Of a stretch of 64,000 nucleotides of DNA, positions 62,333-64,000 are shown piece by piece. The stretch comes from an uncultured Eubacteriales bacterium (GTDB lineage Bacteria > Bacillota > Clostridia > Monoglobales > Monoglobaceae). The first letter of the stretch is position 1. Every line of letters starts with the position of its first letter. The stretch lies in assembly GCA_958352815.1 (NCBI GenBank), contig CATWQA010000004.1:45741-109740 (forward strand), in the 5' to 3' direction. The notes below the pieces were generated by a model, which was not told the DNA's origin, did not search any database, and worked only from the letters and a program-made list of their open reading frames with translations. Both the position numbers and the translations under genes were made by a program.

Positions 62333-63388
62333 TTGTCTATTCTAGTTTATGCAGCATATTCGCTAAATCAATCTGAGCGGCTTGCCAGCTCCTCTGGCGG
62401 CATTTTCTCGTTGTTTGCGAAGGAAATACTGTCAGATGGAGGAGTTGTATACGGTGTTGCTATGTCCAAAGACTGTAAAAGTGCAGAATATATCAGGGTT
62501 ACTGACGAAACAGGGATTGACAGACTTCGCACCTCAAAATATCTGCAAGCTTACATCGGCATGACTTTTAGGTTGGTGAAGCAAGATTTAGACAAAGGCT
62601 TGTCAGTACTATTTACAGGTACGGGATGTCAGATTAACGGTCTAATTGGTTTTCTTGGCGCTGGTAAGGGTAAAAGTTTTGTTAATGAAAAATATCCTAA
62701 TCTGTATTGCGTCGATGTTATTTGCCATGGTGTTCCGTCTCCGGCTCTCTGGAGGGTATATGTCTCATATATGGAAGAACGATGCGGTGCAAAACTCGTA
62801 GCTGTTAACTTTCGATGCAAGGATTACAGTTGGATGGATTTTGGTGTTAAGCAAATTAACGATCAGCATAAAGAAGTATATATCTCCAAGGACAAAGATC
62901 CGTTTATGTTGATGTTTTTGCAAAACTATTGTCTTAGACCAACATGTTATGAATGTAAAGCGAAAGAGATTAAACTATCGGATATCACACTCGCAGATTT
63001 TTGGGGAATTCAAAAAGTAGCTCCGGAAATGACTGATGGAAAAGGAACATCCCTTGTTTTGCTCCGAACAGATAAGGGAAAAAGGTTATTTTCCAGGATT
63101 GAAAATAAAGTGAAAACAAAGGAAGTCAGTTATGAAGATGGCGTTGCAGGGAATAGAGCAGAATATCAATCTGCTATGAGACCAATTCAGCGAGATACAT
63201 TTTTTGACGATTTTAGCAAGATGTCTTTTGAAGAGTTGAAAGTTAAATACGGAATGCCACAGCCCATTTCCTTGAAAAGGAGATTTAAGTACTGTGTAAA
63301 AAAAATTCTAATAAAATGCGGAATTGGGGGGGGTAATGTCTATTACGGATTACAAATTGTGTTTCGAATTAACGGTACGAAACAGTAG
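62333..63388 (+). CDS. FrhB-type coenzyme F420 hydrogenase/dehydrogenase beta-subunit family protein
   Basis: A 351-residue flavin/iron-sulfur family protein. The N-terminal region has SSSGGIFSLFAKEILSDGGV, LRTSKYLQAYIG, LFTGTGCQINGLIGFL and DVICHGVPSPALW; the C-terminal domain has CLRPTCYECKAKEIKLSDIT followed by LADFWGI. The N-terminal two-cluster ferredoxin domain commonly fused to this family is missing; a separate ferredoxin gene lies 78 bases downstream. The start is TTG 62333 after GAGGTG. Members in polysaccharide loci probably reduce a sugar or cofactor; the reaction is not known, and F420 use is not implied. Confidence 0.85.
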   Translation: MSILVYAAYSLNQSERLASSSGGIFSLFAKEILSDGGVVYGVAMSKDCKSAEYIRVTDETGIDRLRTSKYLQAYIGMTFRLVKQDLDKGLSVLFTGTGCQINGLIGFLGAGKGKSFVNEKYPNLYCVDVICHGVPSPALWRVYVSYMEERCGAKLVAVNFRCKDYSWMDFGVKQINDQHKEVYISKDKDPFMLMFLQNYCLRPTCYECKAKEIKLSDITLADFWGIQKVAPEMTDGKGTSLVLLRTDKGKRLFSRIENKVKTKEVSYEDGVAGNRAEYQSAMRPIQRDTFFDDFSKMSFEELKVKYGMPQPISLKRRFKYCVKKILIKCGIGGGNVYYGLQIVFRINGTKQ

Positions 63389-63466
63389 TTATCCGATTGA
63401 ATATAAGGATAAAAATGATATGTGAAATATTCCCATAAACAATGATAGAAAAACGGGTGAATCATA

Positions 63467-63670
63467 ATGCTGCATATAGAAAAGGAATTACCGATATTGT
63501 ATAAACGAAAAGAAGAATGCTGTGGCTGTACGGCGTGCTATGCTATCTGCCCGAAAGATGCCATATCAATGGCAGAGGATGAAGAGGGCTTCGAGTATCC
63601 ACGGATAGACGGAGAGAAGTGTGTGAGATGCTATTTGTGTCTAAAAGTATGTCCATTTAAGATGTTATAA
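63467..63670 (+). CDS. Small 2[4Fe-4S] ferredoxin
   Basis: A 67-residue protein with two cluster motifs, CCGCTACYAICPKDAISM and CVRCYLCLKVCPF, separated by DEEGFEYPRIDGEK. It corresponds in sequence to the N-terminal ferredoxin domain of fused FrhB-type proteins and stops where that domain would join the next one. It may be an independent electron donor to the preceding protein, or the truncated front of a second FrhB gene. The RBS is weak (ACGGGTG). Confidence 0.8.
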   Translation: MLHIEKELPILYKRKEECCGCTACYAICPKDAISMAEDEEGFEYPRIDGEKCVRCYLCLKVCPFKML

Positions 63671-64000
63671 CCTTATATTGACAATTTCTCCACATTTGTG
63701 CTAATTATTCTTAGGACAAATTTCTCTGCTGTTATTTTTGTATATTTATCTTTTGGTGTTACTCTGCCACCAACGGTTGCTATCAATGGTATGGGAGGAG
63801 TGCTGAATCGTTTGATGAAAAATTGGATATAATCGTAAACTACAATAATATGGTTGAAGTGTTGAAATATTTAAGAATTCAGAATTTCAGGTAAAGAATA
63901 TTGTATGGTGGAAGACAGGTAGTTAGGTCAGAATAACGGATTTAAAGAGTCTTTTTCAGATATTGTGTAAACCCTCCAAATGGTGTAGAATAGAAATATA
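63671..64000. other. AT-rich tail of the window with no recognisable gene
   Basis: Short frames only. TTGACA at 63678 has no good -10 partner. The end of the polysaccharide locus is not reached in this window. Confidence 0.4.

Noticed and set aside
1..64000. tRNA, rRNA and CRISPR loci
   Set aside because: Scanning for the TPsiC-type GGTTCGAATCC pattern, rRNA motifs and regularly spaced 25-40-bp repeats gave no convincing hit by eye.

Overview
This 64-kb window reads as chromosome from an anaerobic, gut-type clostridial Firmicute. The support is: strong AGGAGG ribosome-binding sites with frequent GTG/TTG starts, a DUF4364 protein, a compact LeuC/LeuD pair, the acpS-nnrD-alr-mazF neighbourhood, and a very large secreted pectin/fucoside-type carbohydrase with Pro/Thr linkers. 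I cannot name the species; a plant-polysaccharide degrader of the Oscillospirales or Monoglobales kind is a guess. No rRNA, tRNA, CRISPR array, T-box or riboswitch was recognised.

Layout. 1-7 kb: a 2295-residue secreted GH95 plus pectinesterase fusion. 8-17.3 kb: a branched-chain amino-acid block made of leuC-leuD-leuB, a divergent LysR regulator, and ilvB-ilvN-ilvC-cimA. With CimA, LeuCD, LeuB, IlvBN and IlvC present, most of a threonine-independent (citramalate) isoleucine route is encoded; ilvD, a transaminase and leuA are not here. 17.8-20.7 kb: two half-size chromate-type transporters and two membrane or exported proteins. 20.8-25.9 kb: a tightly packed housekeeping operon (rsuA-like, pyridoxal kinase, yifB/comM, trmL, degV, DUF4364). 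26.7-30.3 kb: alaS, a HIT protein and a DUF3783 protein. 31-36.4 kb: a heterodimeric ABC exporter with a TetR regulator, a decayed methyltransferase gene and a nitroreductase. 36.6-42.3 kb: an RCC1-propeller membrane protein, a small membrane protein, an AcpS-NnrD fusion, alanine racemase, MazF and a secreted protein. 43-44.5 kb: xylulokinase.

44.7-64 kb: two tandem large serine recombinases followed directly by a surface-polysaccharide locus: nucleotide-sugar dehydrogenase, four glycosyltransferases, a hexapeptide acyltransferase, a HAD-domain protein, a Wzy-type polymerase, a Wzx flippase, pyruvyl transferases, an FrhB-type protein and a ferredoxin. From about 52.4 kb base composition becomes clearly AT-rich and broken genes appear (a truncated glycosyltransferase, a frameshifted pyruvyl transferase, an unidentifiable decayed stretch), as expected for a horizontally reshuffled capsule locus.

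The most unusual signal is not a gene. The intergenic spaces hold a mosaic family of hairpin-rich repeats. Its core is a 93-bp element with 17-bp terminal inverted repeats (TTTTGATAAAGGCTTTG), present in four full-length copies, one 251-bp expanded copy and several halves, mixed with other recurring modules in both orientations. It looks like a MITE-like or REP-like family, possibly also acting as transcript 3' ends.
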